This document shows, in pieces, positions 17,764 through 26,296 of a DNA stretch of 39,641 nucleotides (position 1 is its first letter; each line of letters starts with the position of its first letter). The notes beneath the pieces are model-generated. The model did not search any database. It was not told where the DNA came from and saw only the letters and a program-made list of their open reading frames with translations. Source of the DNA: Butyrivibrio sp. Its GTDB lineage: Bacteria > Bacillota > Clostridia > Lachnospirales > Lachnospiraceae. The translations under genes were made by a program, and so were the position numbers. Location of the stretch: the NCBI GenBank assembly GCA_015056495.1, contig SVGC01000033.1:1-39641 (forward strand), in the 5' to 3' direction.

Positions 17764-17795
17764 GTTCCATGATCAACCCTCTTCTGTCATGGAAC
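17764..17795 (-). terminator. Intra-operon terminator-like hairpin
   Basis: GTTCCATGA (17764-17772) and TCATGGAAC (17787-17795) form a perfect 9-bp stem with a 14-base loop. Read on the minus strand it is followed at once by TTTTGC. It lies in the 112-base gap between a GT2 and a GT11 gene inside the operon, so it may act as a partial terminator that lowers expression of everything downstream. The T-run is short, so efficiency is uncertain. Confidence 0.5.
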
Positions 17796-17850
17796 AGTCT
17801 GCTTCATAAATATCTATTTAAATGCTCACATTCATCCGTTCCAGGCTGCA

Positions 17851-18975
17851 TTATGAAACAACTCTGCTTCTGAGCATACGCCTGAAAGGTAACACAATGT
17901 TATCATTTAAGTCCATAAATATATTGTAAAAAAGCGGATTTTTCAAAAACAGTTCCATTCTCATCTTTTGATGAGGGTCAGCTATTTTACAGCTGTAGAT
18001 TTTTTCAAAATCATTTTTACTGCCATCGATCACTTTTTTTAATTCATTCATGAACTGCTTTCTATCAGGATTTTTACCTCGTCTCGCATCTGTATATATC
18101 AGAAGGAGTTTTTTGTATACCATGTAATCATGCATATATACAAGATCCTGCCGGTCGATAGACTTTAAATAATCATCTTTCTCCCTATAGGACACTAGCT
18201 GCTCATTTATTATACTGTCCATTGTACTGCTGTTCATGATACTTCCCTTACGGTCCGTCACATAATTATATAACGGAGTATCAATATATGCCATTTTTTC
18301 TGCTCTGGACAACGCTATTGCTGTATACACCATATCTTCATAGCGTCTGGCAGGAAAACTGATATCCTGTATCAGTTCTCTTTTGTAGAGCTTATTCCAT
18401 GCAGCATTTTGGATGACATAGCGCAGATCTTCTGATATCAGGTAAAAAAGGCTCTCATCAGTATTCATTATGTAGATATCGTTTTGTTTTCTGATATTGT
18501 CCTTACTAAATGTCTCTTCGACGCTGGCCTGTCTGTATCTACATACGGACATATCAGCTCCATGCTCTAAAATTGCTGAGAGCATAATCTCATACATATT
18601 TGCAGCAATGTAGTCATCACCATCTACATAAGCGATATATTCGCCTGTGGATGCTTCAAAACCTGTGTTTCTTGCAGGTCCAAGACCTGCATTAGACTTA
18701 TGTATTACTTTTATCCTTGAATCTCTGGTTGCATATGTATCACATATCTTGCAGGATTCATCAGTGGAACCATCATCTACAACGATTATCTCAAGGTTGT
18801 CATAGGTCTGTGCAATAACTGAATCAAGGCATCTGGATATATGGTCAGCGATATTATAGCAGGCTACAATAACTGATATTAGAGGTTCTCCGGCATGAGC
18901 TTCCTTAGATTCTCTGTTACATTTTGCAGTAATTTCTTTTATTGATTTAATGTCACTCTGCTTAAAAATCTCCAT
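17851..18975 (-). CDS. Family 2 glycosyltransferase (GT-A) with N-terminal extension
   Basis: A 374-residue GT2 enzyme counted from the ATG at 18975. About 30 residues precede the catalytic domain, which begins PLISVIVACYNIADHISRCL. IIVVDDGSTDES gives the nucleotide-binding acids, NAGLGPARNTGF and the DxD in YVDGDDYIAANM at about 116-127 follow, and RRYEDMVYTAIAL supplies the ED base motif. The C-terminal part ends in basic residues. The reading frame stays open to a TTG at 19035, adding 20 residues, but no ribosome site is visible there, whereas AGG lies nine bases before the chosen ATG. It follows an AsnB-like gene. Sugar specificity is not predictable. Confidence 0.85.
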   Translation of the reverse strand: MEIFKQSDIKSIKEITAKCNRESKEAHAGEPLISVIVACYNIADHISRCLDSVIAQTYDNLEIIVVDDGSTDESCKICDTYATRDSRIKVIHKSNAGLGPARNTGFEASTGEYIAYVDGDDYIAANMYEIMLSAILEHGADMSVCRYRQASVEETFSKDNIRKQNDIYIMNTDESLFYLISEDLRYVIQNAAWNKLYKRELIQDISFPARRYEDMVYTAIALSRAEKMAYIDTPLYNYVTDRKGSIMNSSTMDSIINEQLVSYREKDDYLKSIDRQDLVYMHDYMVYKKLLLIYTDARRGKNPDRKQFMNELKKVIDGSKNDFEKIYSCKIADPHQKMRMELFLKNPLFYNIFMDLNDNIVLPFRRMLRSRVVS

Positions 18976-19087
18976 GTACCCTAACCTATTAAATATGACT
19001 TTGCATCCACCATCGTTACAAACAATCTCTTTCAATATTTCAACAATGCATTCAATAAATGCTCATCCAATGTGCATTTTTTATTTA

Positions 19088-21052
19088 TCACTTCTCCATC
19101 CACTGCTGGAACATCAACATATACCATATCTGTGGTTTCCAATTTCCAGTCTGTACAAAATCATCCCAGAAATTCTTAACCACTGCGGCATCCAGGAATC
19201 CCTGCTGCCTGATCTTATTCTCATCAAGGAGTTCTTCTGCCCATGAACGGAGCTCTCCCTCGCGAAGCCACTTATCGATTGGGATTGAGAATCCCTTCTT
19301 TGGTCGATCCAGAAGTTCCTTCGGAACGCGTCTGTACAACACATCACGAAGAACCTGTTTGCCTACATTTCCATCTACCAGATAGTCAAATGGCAGTGTC
19401 CAAGCAAATTCCACAACGTCTCTATCCAGCATAGGCACGCGGCTCTCAAGAGATACTGCCATGGCAGTCCTGTCTACCTTGACCAGTATGTCATCGGGAT
19501 GATACATCAGCATATCCATCAACATAGGATCATGACTAGCGTCCGCAAAAGAACCTTCATAAAGTTGAGTATGCTTATAGGATATATGACCATCAGCAAG
19601 AGCTATCTTCCTAAATCTCTGATCATACTCTGCCTCTATCATGTGGAGGTGAGCAGGGCTCTTGGCCTGCAGAAGTGAACTCTTGACTCTGAGGATGTCA
19701 TTGTGTTGGACAAATGGCATCTTGCTGGCAAGGGCTCCAACAGGCTTTCTAAGAGCATATGGCGTGGAATTCATCTTGCCCCAGATGCGTCTTATCGATG
19801 CATAGGAATTATATCCGCAAAAGAGCTCGTCGCCGCCATCACCTGACAGTGATACCGTTACATGCTCTCTTGTCATCTTACTTACAAGGTAAGTAGGAAT
19901 CTGTGATGAATCGGCAAAAGGCTCTCCAAAGATAGTTGGAATCTTTGGTATTACTGCTTTTGCGTCAGCATCTGTAATATACATCTCTGTATGCTCGGTT
20001 CCAAGGTGTGCTGCAATCTCTTTGGCAACCTCAGCCTCGTTATATTTAGAATCTTCCATGCCTATGGTAAAGCTCTTGATCTTGCCAGGAGCTATGTCCT
20101 GCATGAGGGATACGATTGTGCTACTATCAATACCGGCTGACAGAAATGCTCCAAGAGGAACATCAGCTACCATCTGACCTTTAATAGCCTGTTTGAGCAG
20201 CCTTTCAAGCTCATCAGCTGCTTCCTGTCTGCTGCCCTTGAACTGATTCTCCTGACCTCTTATGGCAGCCTCTTTCATAGACCAATAGGTCTCAAAAGAA
20301 ATATTTGAACCAGCCACATGGCCATCCACCTGCATGCCGCCTGATAATGCGTACCCTCCAAGACGTGTATCGTCTTTTACCAGAGGATTGCAATATTCAT
20401 AAGGTGCCTCAATAGTCAGTATTGTTCCTGCCTCAAGCTTGTAGATATCTTTGTAGATTGAATATGGTGCAGGAATATATCCGTGGATAAAATAGACATC
20501 GAGAACTTCTCTGTTTATCTCGTTATTAAAGCCTTCTATCTGTGTAAAACAGCCGATATCAGAAGCAAAAGCAAATGCTCCATTTACAAAACCGTAGTAA
20601 AGAGGCTTTTCACCTACTCTATCTCTGGCAAGCTGTATTCTTCCTGTTTCTCTATCGTAAACCGCTATGGCAAACATTCCTTTACATTGCTGCAGGGTCT
20701 CCTTCATGCCATAGGCAGCAATTGCTTCAAGCAGTACCTCTGTATCGCAAGTGCTTCGAAAAGCAGTTACTTTGCCCTCAGCAAGAAGCCTGTCAGCCAC
20801 TTCATCAGCATTGTATATCTCGCCGTTATAAGCTATCACATACCTTCCGCTGGCAGATAACATAGGCTGAGCACCATTCTCAGACAGATCTCTGATAGAC
20901 AGTCGTCTGTGTCCAAACACTACGTCTCTGTTAGTATCTGCCCAGATTCCTGACGCATCAGGTCCTCTGTATATCATACGGTCGATCATAGCTCGCATGA
21001 TTTCTTCTCTATTTGATTTTCTGTAATTTACAAGTCCTGCAATTCCGCACAT
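19088..21052 (-). CDS. asnB: Asparagine synthase-like glutamine amidotransferase
   Basis: A 654-residue two-domain protein. It begins MCGIAGLVNY, so Cys2 becomes the N-terminal nucleophile of the class II glutaminase domain; YRGPDASG, GHRRLSIRDLS and YNGEIYN follow. The synthetase domain has the ATP PP-loop as FLSAGIDSSTIVSL, with Ala in place of the first Gly of SGGxDS, then YNEAEVAKEIAAHLGTEH, SLSGGDGGDELFCGYNSY, VKVDRTAMAVSLESRVPMLD and RPKKGFSIPIDKWL. Proteins of this type within glycan loci often amidate sugar carboxyl groups (WbpS-like) rather than aspartate. A UDP-HexNAc dehydrogenase in the same window would supply uronic acids. A second copy lies two genes upstream. Confidence 0.9.
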   Translation of the reverse strand: MCGIAGLVNYRKSNREEIMRAMIDRMIYRGPDASGIWADTNRDVVFGHRRLSIRDLSENGAQPMLSASGRYVIAYNGEIYNADEVADRLLAEGKVTAFRSTCDTEVLLEAIAAYGMKETLQQCKGMFAIAVYDRETGRIQLARDRVGEKPLYYGFVNGAFAFASDIGCFTQIEGFNNEINREVLDVYFIHGYIPAPYSIYKDIYKLEAGTILTIEAPYEYCNPLVKDDTRLGGYALSGGMQVDGHVAGSNISFETYWSMKEAAIRGQENQFKGSRQEAADELERLLKQAIKGQMVADVPLGAFLSAGIDSSTIVSLMQDIAPGKIKSFTIGMEDSKYNEAEVAKEIAAHLGTEHTEMYITDADAKAVIPKIPTIFGEPFADSSQIPTYLVSKMTREHVTVSLSGDGGDELFCGYNSYASIRRIWGKMNSTPYALRKPVGALASKMPFVQHNDILRVKSSLLQAKSPAHLHMIEAEYDQRFRKIALADGHISYKHTQLYEGSFADASHDPMLMDMLMYHPDDILVKVDRTAMAVSLESRVPMLDRDVVEFAWTLPFDYLVDGNVGKQVLRDVLYRRVPKELLDRPKKGFSIPIDKWLREGELRSWAEELLDENKIRQQGFLDAAVVKNFWDDFVQTGNWKPQIWYMLMFQQWMEK

Positions 21053-21074
21053 ATTGTCTCCAGCAAATTTTTAT

Positions 21075-22166
21075 TTAATTCATGAGCCCGCACAGATATT
21101 CTTCCCACATTCCATTTACAACTTCAGGAGCATATTTTCCCTGAATCTTACTAGCCTCGCTGCTTACACTCGCAGCAAAAGACTCATCATCCATATATTT
21201 CAAAAGTGCCTTGCTAAGAGCCTCTGTATCTCTTACCGGCACCAGTAGTCCATTTACGCCATCTTCAATGATGTCTTTCGGGCCACCACATGGGCAATCC
21301 GTTGATATGCTTGGTATACCAAGAGCCATAGCCTCCAGTAGAGTGTTTGGCATGCCCTCTGTATCTGAGCATAGGACGAATATACCTGATCTGGCTATTT
21401 TATCTGCTACATTGTTTGTCCTGCCAGGAAAAGCAATTGCTTCTGCACTATCCAACGTTTTCACATATTCCTGAAGCTCATCCATCATCGGCCCATCGCC
21501 ATACAATGTCAGTTTCCAGTCCTGATGCTCATTCCACACTTTTGTAAAAGCATCTATCAGCATCCTCTGGTTCTTATTATCATCTATCCTGCCTACAGCA
21601 ACGACTTCTTTTTCACGGGCGCCTCTATACACAGGTCTGATAAACTCTTTGGATAAAGAATTTGGCATTATCCTGACCTTTTTCTGAATATTTGCAGGAA
21701 AATATTTCGCCGCATCATTAGTCTGCAATACAACTCCTGCTGCCTTCGGAAAGAGCCTGAACGCCATAAACTCAAGGAACCTGCTGTAATTATGGTATTC
21801 CATCTTCGGATCAGCTCTAACTGATACTACTACAGGAATGTGAAGTCTTCTTGTGGTCAGGAGAGCCATCACATTGTTTTTTCCAAGGAAAGAGAGTACC
21901 AGATCAGGCTTGATCTGCTTCCACACCTTTCGGAGTTTGGCGTAGCGCCTATATATGTTTATTAGCCTGCCACCCTCTTCTTCAGGTGTAAGTCCTGATA
22001 TGACTCTGTCTATACCTGATGAATAAGTATATTCATCCTCTTCCTTAAAAGTTGTGACAAAGGTAACTTTATATCCTTTTGAGTAAAAATACTCCGCAAG
22101 GTTGACCATAACTCTTTCGGCACCGCCCTTATTCAAGGAACCGATATACATAGCTATATGTTTCAT
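21075..22166 (-). CDS. Family 4 glycosyltransferase (GT-B)
   Basis: A 363-residue GT4 enzyme with N-terminal GGAERVMVNLAEYFYSKGY after a short strand, the second Rossmann half starting near VVAVGRIDDNKNQRMLI (about residue 200), and the EX7E region SDTEGMPNTLLEAMALGIPS followed by STDCPCGGP. The CPCGGP element, seen in GT4 enzymes of the GalNAc/GlcNAc-transferring type, is shared with the GT4 protein at 24883-25992, to which it is clearly paralogous. It lies between the two AsnB-like genes with gaps of 16 and 22 bases, so the three are probably co-translated. Donor sugar is inferred to be an N-acetylhexosamine at most tentatively. Confidence 0.88.
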   Translation of the reverse strand: MKHIAMYIGSLNKGGAERVMVNLAEYFYSKGYKVTFVTTFKEEDEYTYSSGIDRVISGLTPEEEGGRLINIYRRYAKLRKVWKQIKPDLVLSFLGKNNVMALLTTRRLHIPVVVSVRADPKMEYHNYSRFLEFMAFRLFPKAAGVVLQTNDAAKYFPANIQKKVRIMPNSLSKEFIRPVYRGAREKEVVAVGRIDDNKNQRMLIDAFTKVWNEHQDWKLTLYGDGPMMDELQEYVKTLDSAEAIAFPGRTNNVADKIARSGIFVLCSDTEGMPNTLLEAMALGIPSISTDCPCGGPKDIIEDGVNGLLVPVRDTEALSKALLKYMDDESFAASVSSEASKIQGKYAPEVVNGMWEEYLCGLMN

Positions 22167-22182
22167 TTAATATTCCTTTTGA

Positions 22183-24075
22183 TCACTTCCCCATATAACA
22201 CTCATACCACTGCTGGAACACATAGAAAGACCACGCTATCTTGGAATAGTTCCTGCCGGTAGCCCTTCCGCCGTCTCCAGTCTGGAGATAGTTATTCACA
22301 AATCCATTTACATATTCAGGATCAAAAATGCCCTGCTTTGTCAGGTATTCCTTGCTGCTAAAGTCTATGAGCTGATCCTTAAGCGGTCCTCTCATCCAAG
22401 TATCAAGCGGCACTCCAAAGCCTTTCTTTGGCCTGTCAAGGAGCTGCCTTGGAATATAGTCATAAGCAATATCCTTGAGAATGTGCTTTTTATCACCTTT
22501 AAAATATTTGAACTCATGAGGAATCCTATATGAGTACTCCATCACAGCTGTATCAAGGATTGGACATCTGGCTTCCAGTGAGTACTTCATGGACGCTCTG
22601 TCCATTTTGACCATGATATCATCAGGGAGATATGTATCCATATCCAGTAGCATACGTCTGGTCTGCCAGTTCTTTACGCCGTACTGCGACTCAATAAGGT
22701 ACTTGATAGACGCTGCAGACTCTCTGTCTTCTTTTGGCAAAAAAGACATTGCAGCCTTCAAATATCCTTCAGAGGATATCTGTACCTTGGTCTCCGGATT
22801 TCTGTTTCCGGCAACTACCTTTACTCTAAATGGCAGTTTATTCCATAAAGCATCGCCGACAACAGGAATCTGGCATGCTCCGTAGGTAATTGCACCAAGA
22901 GCATCAATCTTGCTGGCTGTGGCTATATTATCATATACATTATATCCGCAGAAAAATTCATCTCCGCCATCGCCTGACAACGCAACAGTCACCTGCTCTT
23001 TGGCAAGCTTTGACACCAGCATGGTCGGTATCTGTGAGCTGTCCGCAAAAGGCTCATCATAATATCTTGGGATACTTTCAACCATATCAAACATGTCTTT
23101 TTCATTGATATAGAGCTCTGTATGATTGGTTCCAAGGTGTTGAGCAATCTCTTTTGCAAACTGGGCTTCATTATATTTAGGATCATCAAAACCTATGCAG
23201 AAAGTCTTGATCGGTGTATCGCTATGAGACTGAGCTATGGCTGACACAAGAGATGAATCATAACCGCCGCTCAGGAACGTTCCAAGAGGCACATCTGCGA
23301 TCATTCTGTCTGTAACAGCTTTATTTAAGCGCTCTTTCAATCCGGCTTTTGCTTCTTCATATGTTTTTACAGGGTTCTTTACGCCTTCATGATAGGCTTC
23401 CTTTACGCCCCAATATCTGCTGATATCAATTTTGCCGGAATTGAACTTCAATACACATCCGGGCTCAAGCTTGTAAACGTTCTTATAGATTGTATCCGGA
23501 GCCTTGATATACTGATGATGCAGGTATCTTGGGATGATATCTTTTCTGATATCAGGTACAAATCCCGGACATTTCACTATAGGCTTAAGCTCTGAGCCAA
23601 ATACGATATTCTCGCCGTCAAGCCAGTAATATAGAGGTTTTTTACCAATTCGATCTCTTACAAGATATACATTGCCATTTCTCTTATCAAAAAGAGCTAT
23701 AGCAAACATTCCATGAATGTGCTTGGCAAAATCCTCGCCCCACTTCAGGTAGGAAGCGATTATAACCTCTGTATCGCAGGTAGTCTTGAATGGATAGTCT
23801 TTTATCTCCTCTTTTAACTCAAGGAAATTGTAGATCTCTCCGTTGAAAACCACGATAATATCGCCATTTTGTGAATGCATAGGCTGATGACCAAGAGGGG
23901 ATAAGTCAAGGATAGACAGTCTCCTCTGGGCAAGTCCTATACAAAAGCCTTCACCATAATCATATACTTCAACTCCGCTGTCATTAGGACCTCTGTGATA
24001 CATGGTGTCGTTCATGACGCGCAGTTCTTCTTGTGTTATTCTGTTTTTAGATATGTATCCGCATATTCCGCACAT
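22183..24075 (-). CDS. asnB: Asparagine synthase-like glutamine amidotransferase (second copy)
   Basis: A 630-residue protein with class II glutaminase (MCGICGYISK, YHRGPNDSG, LAQRRLSILDLS, FNGEIYNF) and asparagine synthetase domains (FLSGGYDSSLVSAIAQ with the standard PP-loop, YNEAQFAKEIAQHLGTNH, ALSGGDGGDEFFCGYNVYD, VKMDRASMKYSLEARCPILD, RPKKGFGVPLDTWM). The start must be the ATG at 24075, because Cys must be residue 2 after Met; GGGAG lies eight bases upstream, while a TTG five codons earlier would bury the nucleophile. It resembles the protein at 19088-21052 in layout but differs in detail. Beside glycosyltransferases it probably amidates a uronic acid or similar sugar, though true asparagine synthesis cannot be excluded. 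Confidence 0.9.
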   Translation of the reverse strand: MCGICGYISKNRITQEELRVMNDTMYHRGPNDSGVEVYDYGEGFCIGLAQRRLSILDLSPLGHQPMHSQNGDIIVVFNGEIYNFLELKEEIKDYPFKTTCDTEVIIASYLKWGEDFAKHIHGMFAIALFDKRNGNVYLVRDRIGKKPLYYWLDGENIVFGSELKPIVKCPGFVPDIRKDIIPRYLHHQYIKAPDTIYKNVYKLEPGCVLKFNSGKIDISRYWGVKEAYHEGVKNPVKTYEEAKAGLKERLNKAVTDRMIADVPLGTFLSGGYDSSLVSAIAQSHSDTPIKTFCIGFDDPKYNEAQFAKEIAQHLGTNHTELYINEKDMFDMVESIPRYYDEPFADSSQIPTMLVSKLAKEQVTVALSGDGGDEFFCGYNVYDNIATASKIDALGAITYGACQIPVVGDALWNKLPFRVKVVAGNRNPETKVQISSEGYLKAAMSFLPKEDRESAASIKYLIESQYGVKNWQTRRMLLDMDTYLPDDIMVKMDRASMKYSLEARCPILDTAVMEYSYRIPHEFKYFKGDKKHILKDIAYDYIPRQLLDRPKKGFGVPLDTWMRGPLKDQLIDFSSKEYLTKQGIFDPEYVNGFVNNYLQTGDGGRATGRNYSKIAWSFYVFQQWYECYMGK

Positions 24076-24103
24076 TCGGATGTCTCCCAAGCCTTTTTAT
24101 TTC

Positions 24104-24865
24104 TTACACTACTCCGTTTGGCTTTTCAAATTCGTCTCTATACTCATTGAAATCTTTGCATTCGTTATCAATTGAGTTTATGAGTTCTTCGTATTTCTCG
24201 TTTATAAGTGTTCTGTAATTTTCTTTATTGTCATATCCTGCTTTTGTCCATGCAAAAGGATGTGTCAATATCTGGATCTTCTTGTGATTTGCAATATTCT
24301 CTGCATCAGGATAGCCGTATCTCCAGATGTGGTTGGCATCTGACATGTACTTAACATCTAGCTTTGACTCAGGAGTAGCCTTCGGATCAAATGTGAAAAA
24401 GTCGTCCTGATAAGCGTTTAAGATATTTGGCAACTTGATATTCTCAGCAAGGATGTCCTTGGATGGTCTGTGAACTGAGAACCAGTTAACTTCAAAGCCC
24501 AGCATATCTGAGAGCATCTCCATCTCAAGCTTAATGCGCTCTCTAACAAGCTTCATATCTGTCATGCCGTTAAGTGCAAAGTGAAGACCTATGATCTGGC
24601 CTCTTTCATGCATATCTGTCAGGATATCTCTGTTTTTTCTAGACAGGATATTGTATGAGTTATTAGTCCACTGGAAAAAGAATGTAGATCTAAAGTCCAT
24701 GCTCTCTTCAACTTTGGAAAGTGCATAAGCTCTTTCTACTGAATACTCAACGTCGTGGCGCATGATGATGAACTCGTCTTTACCAAGAGCCTCTTCATAA
24801 GTGGCATATCTGCCAGAATCCTTTATAAGTCTTATTATTTCTCTGTAATCGTCATATGAAAACAT
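24104..24865 (-). CDS. Polysaccharide-deacetylase-like protein (CE4/glycoside hydrolase-deacetylase fold)
   Basis: A 253-residue soluble protein without signal peptide. IIMRHDVEYSVERAYAL at 34-50 resembles the first metal-binding motif of a large group of deacetylase-like proteins in glycan loci (RHDVD), GLHFAL at 93-98 supplies the second-motif histidine, and SVHRPS near 130 and LTHPFAW near 200 are later His-containing motifs. The ATG at 24865 is preferred since AGAGG lies seven bases upstream; a TTG two codons earlier is possible. Lacking an export signal, it may act in the cytosol on a lipid-linked or nucleotide-linked amino sugar, freeing an amine. The N-formyltransferase-like gene nearby would then have a substrate. 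This link is inference. Confidence 0.7.
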   Translation of the reverse strand: MFSYDDYREIIRLIKDSGRYATYEEALGKDEFIIMRHDVEYSVERAYALSKVEESMDFRSTFFFQWTNNSYNILSRKNRDILTDMHERGQIIGLHFALNGMTDMKLVRERIKLEMEMLSDMLGFEVNWFSVHRPSKDILAENIKLPNILNAYQDDFFTFDPKATPESKLDVKYMSDANHIWRYGYPDAENIANHKKIQILTHPFAWTKAGYDNKENYRTLINEKYEELINSIDNECKDFNEYRDEFEKPNGVV

Positions 24866-24882
24866 AATCAATCCTCTTTTTA

Positions 24883-25992
24883 TTACTTTTTGTTTTTCTC
24901 TATCACATCTTCAAGAAATGCCTTCCACAAACGGAATACTGCTTCACCATTGGCAATAGTGGCTATATTCCTTGCATTATTTCCAAGACATTCAGCAAAC
25001 TCTCTATTCTCAATAAGTCTGTTAATGCCTGCTACAAGGGCATCCTCATCCTTGATTGGGATCAGAAGTCCATCTACTTCGTTAGTCATTACAGTTGCCG
25101 GTCCACCACATGGACAATCAGTAGCAACTATCGGCATTCCCATAGCCATTGCTTCAAGAAGTGAGTTTGGAAGGCCCTCCCAGTCAGAAGTGAAAGCATA
25201 TACACTTCCCTTTGGAATCTCTTTTTCAAGGCTATCACTGCCACCCATGAGGAAGATGTAATTCTCGGCATGATTGTCAGCAATTATCTTTTCAAGGATC
25301 TCCTTGGTTCCATCATGAGAATCATCTCCGTATAGTCTGAGCACATAATCCGGATGTGTCTCATGGACTCTGATAAATGCCCTAAGGAGCATTGGCTGAT
25401 TTTTGAAGTCTACGAGTCTTGCGTGATGTACAACACTCTTTTCACGTTCCTTTGGAGCTTCAACGCCAATGTACTTCGGATTTATAGGATTAAGTATTAT
25501 CTTTGAATTATCCTGCAGGTATGGCTTAAAAAATTCTTTCTGTCCTTTAGTTTGGAATACACATCCTGCTGCCTTTGGGAACAGCCATCTGTTCTGAATC
25601 TTATCAGTAAAGGAATCATAGTGTCCCTTTGGATCTGTTCTTATGGAGATGACTACCGGGACTTTCATATTGCCAGCTGCCATAAGGGCTCTGTAATTAG
25701 CTCTTTTAGCAAAAGCAATTAATACATCCGGTTTATATTCTTTAACAAATTTTTTCAGGTATTTTATCCTGAGTAAAAATTGTGTTACTCTTCCTTTTTT
25801 CTTATCTTCTTCTGTAAGGCCGACATGTATGCGTTTTACAGCATCATCTATCGGGTATTCATCTTCTTCCTGCCACTCTGTAGCTATATATACTTCATAG
25901 CCTTCTTTGGCAAACTGATTTGCAAGATTGCTTACTACTCTTTCAGCTCCGCCTCTTGCCAGGCAATTCAAGTGAAACGCAATTCTCTTCAC
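24883..25992 (-). CDS. Family 4 glycosyltransferase (GT-B)
   Basis: A 369-residue GT4 enzyme. The chosen start is the GTG at 25992: AGGAG at 26000-26004 lies seven bases upstream and the protein then begins VKRIAFHLNCLARGGAERVV, the normal family opening. An upstream ATG at 26037 would read through a GC-rich inverted repeat and give a proline-rich leader not found in the family. The C-terminal domain has VVHHARLVDFKNQP and SDWEGLPNSLLEAMAMG, the EX7E region, followed by ATDCPCGGP. It is a paralogue of the GT4 protein at 21075-22166. Immediately upstream lies a 173-base hairpin element that could affect its expression. Confidence 0.87.
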   Translation of the reverse strand: MKRIAFHLNCLARGGAERVVSNLANQFAKEGYEVYIATEWQEEDEYPIDDAVKRIHVGLTEEDKKKGRVTQFLLRIKYLKKFVKEYKPDVLIAFAKRANYRALMAAGNMKVPVVISIRTDPKGHYDSFTDKIQNRWLFPKAAGCVFQTKGQKEFFKPYLQDNSKIILNPINPKYIGVEAPKEREKSVVHHARLVDFKNQPMLLRAFIRVHETHPDYVLRLYGDDSHDGTKEILEKIIADNHAENYIFLMGGSDSLEKEIPKGSVYAFTSDWEGLPNSLLEAMAMGMPIVATDCPCGGPATVMTNEVDGLLIPIKDEDALVAGINRLIENREFAECLGNNARNIATIANGEAVFRLWKAFLEDVIEKNKK

Positions 25993-26006
25993 AATACTAC
26001 TCCTAG

Positions 26007-26179
26007 GCTGTGTGGGGGATTGGGGCGCAGGGGGCATGCATTCCGGTTTGGTTGGCGCTCTCGCTCCATGAAAAACGCAGCAGTACTAATGCGCTAAAAG
26101 ACAGCGCATAAGTGCTGGCGTTTTTCAAGGCACCCAAACCGGAATTGCATTTCCCCTGCTGCCAATCCCTCCACACAGC
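26007..26179. repeat. 173-base long imperfect inverted repeat (hairpin element)
   Basis: The left arm (26007-26095) and right arm (26103-26179) are near-complementary along their whole length, separated by a seven-base loop AAAAGAC. Matching blocks from outside in are GCTGTGTGG at the ends, GGATTGG, a GCAGGGG block, ATTCCGGTTTGG, TGAAAAACGC and ATGCGCT next to the loop. The left arm has about 12 more bases than the right between ATTCCGGTTTGG and TGAAAAACGC. The element is much richer in GC than the surrounding genes and begins three bases upstream of the Shine-Dalgarno of the GT4 gene. It codes for nothing convincing. It could be a MITE-like or REP-like dispersed element, or a structured RNA in the operon transcript. 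No target-site duplication is evident. Confidence 0.75.
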
Positions 26180-26210
26180 AACTGAAATCTACTTTTTCGT
26201 TGATATACTT

Positions 26211-26287
26211 TAGTTTATCACTTTGAAATAGGACGAATTGCTTAGTTGCTGCGCAACTTTTGCAATTCTGAGCGTGATGATAAACTA
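26211..26287. repeat. 77-base inverted repeat element
   Basis: Outer arms TAGTTTATCA (26211-26220) and TGATAAACTA (26278-26287) are perfect complements. Inside, GAATTGC and AGTTGC (26235-26249) pair with GCAACT and GCAATTC (26253-26268), with a symmetric TT/TT mismatch and a three-base loop. Unpaired stretches of 14 and 9 bases separate the outer and inner stems. It lies between the 173-base element and the stop of the formyltransferase gene. No T-run follows on the minus strand, so it is not a simple terminator. Confidence 0.65.
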
Positions 26288-26296
26288 TTCTAGTTT

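Noticed and set aside
24076..24090. Five-residue longer start for the second AsnB-like protein
   Set aside because: It would move the catalytic Cys away from position 2, and the first codon is TTG.
25993..26037. Longer form of the GT4 protein with a proline-rich leader
   Set aside because: The leader is encoded by the GC-rich repeat arm; a GTG at 25992 with AGGAG seven bases upstream gives the normal family N-terminus.
25780..26097. 105-codon open frame on the plus strand running into the long inverted repeat
   Set aside because: Antisense to a GT4 gene start; the C-terminal residues are produced by the repeat arm and no start signal is present.
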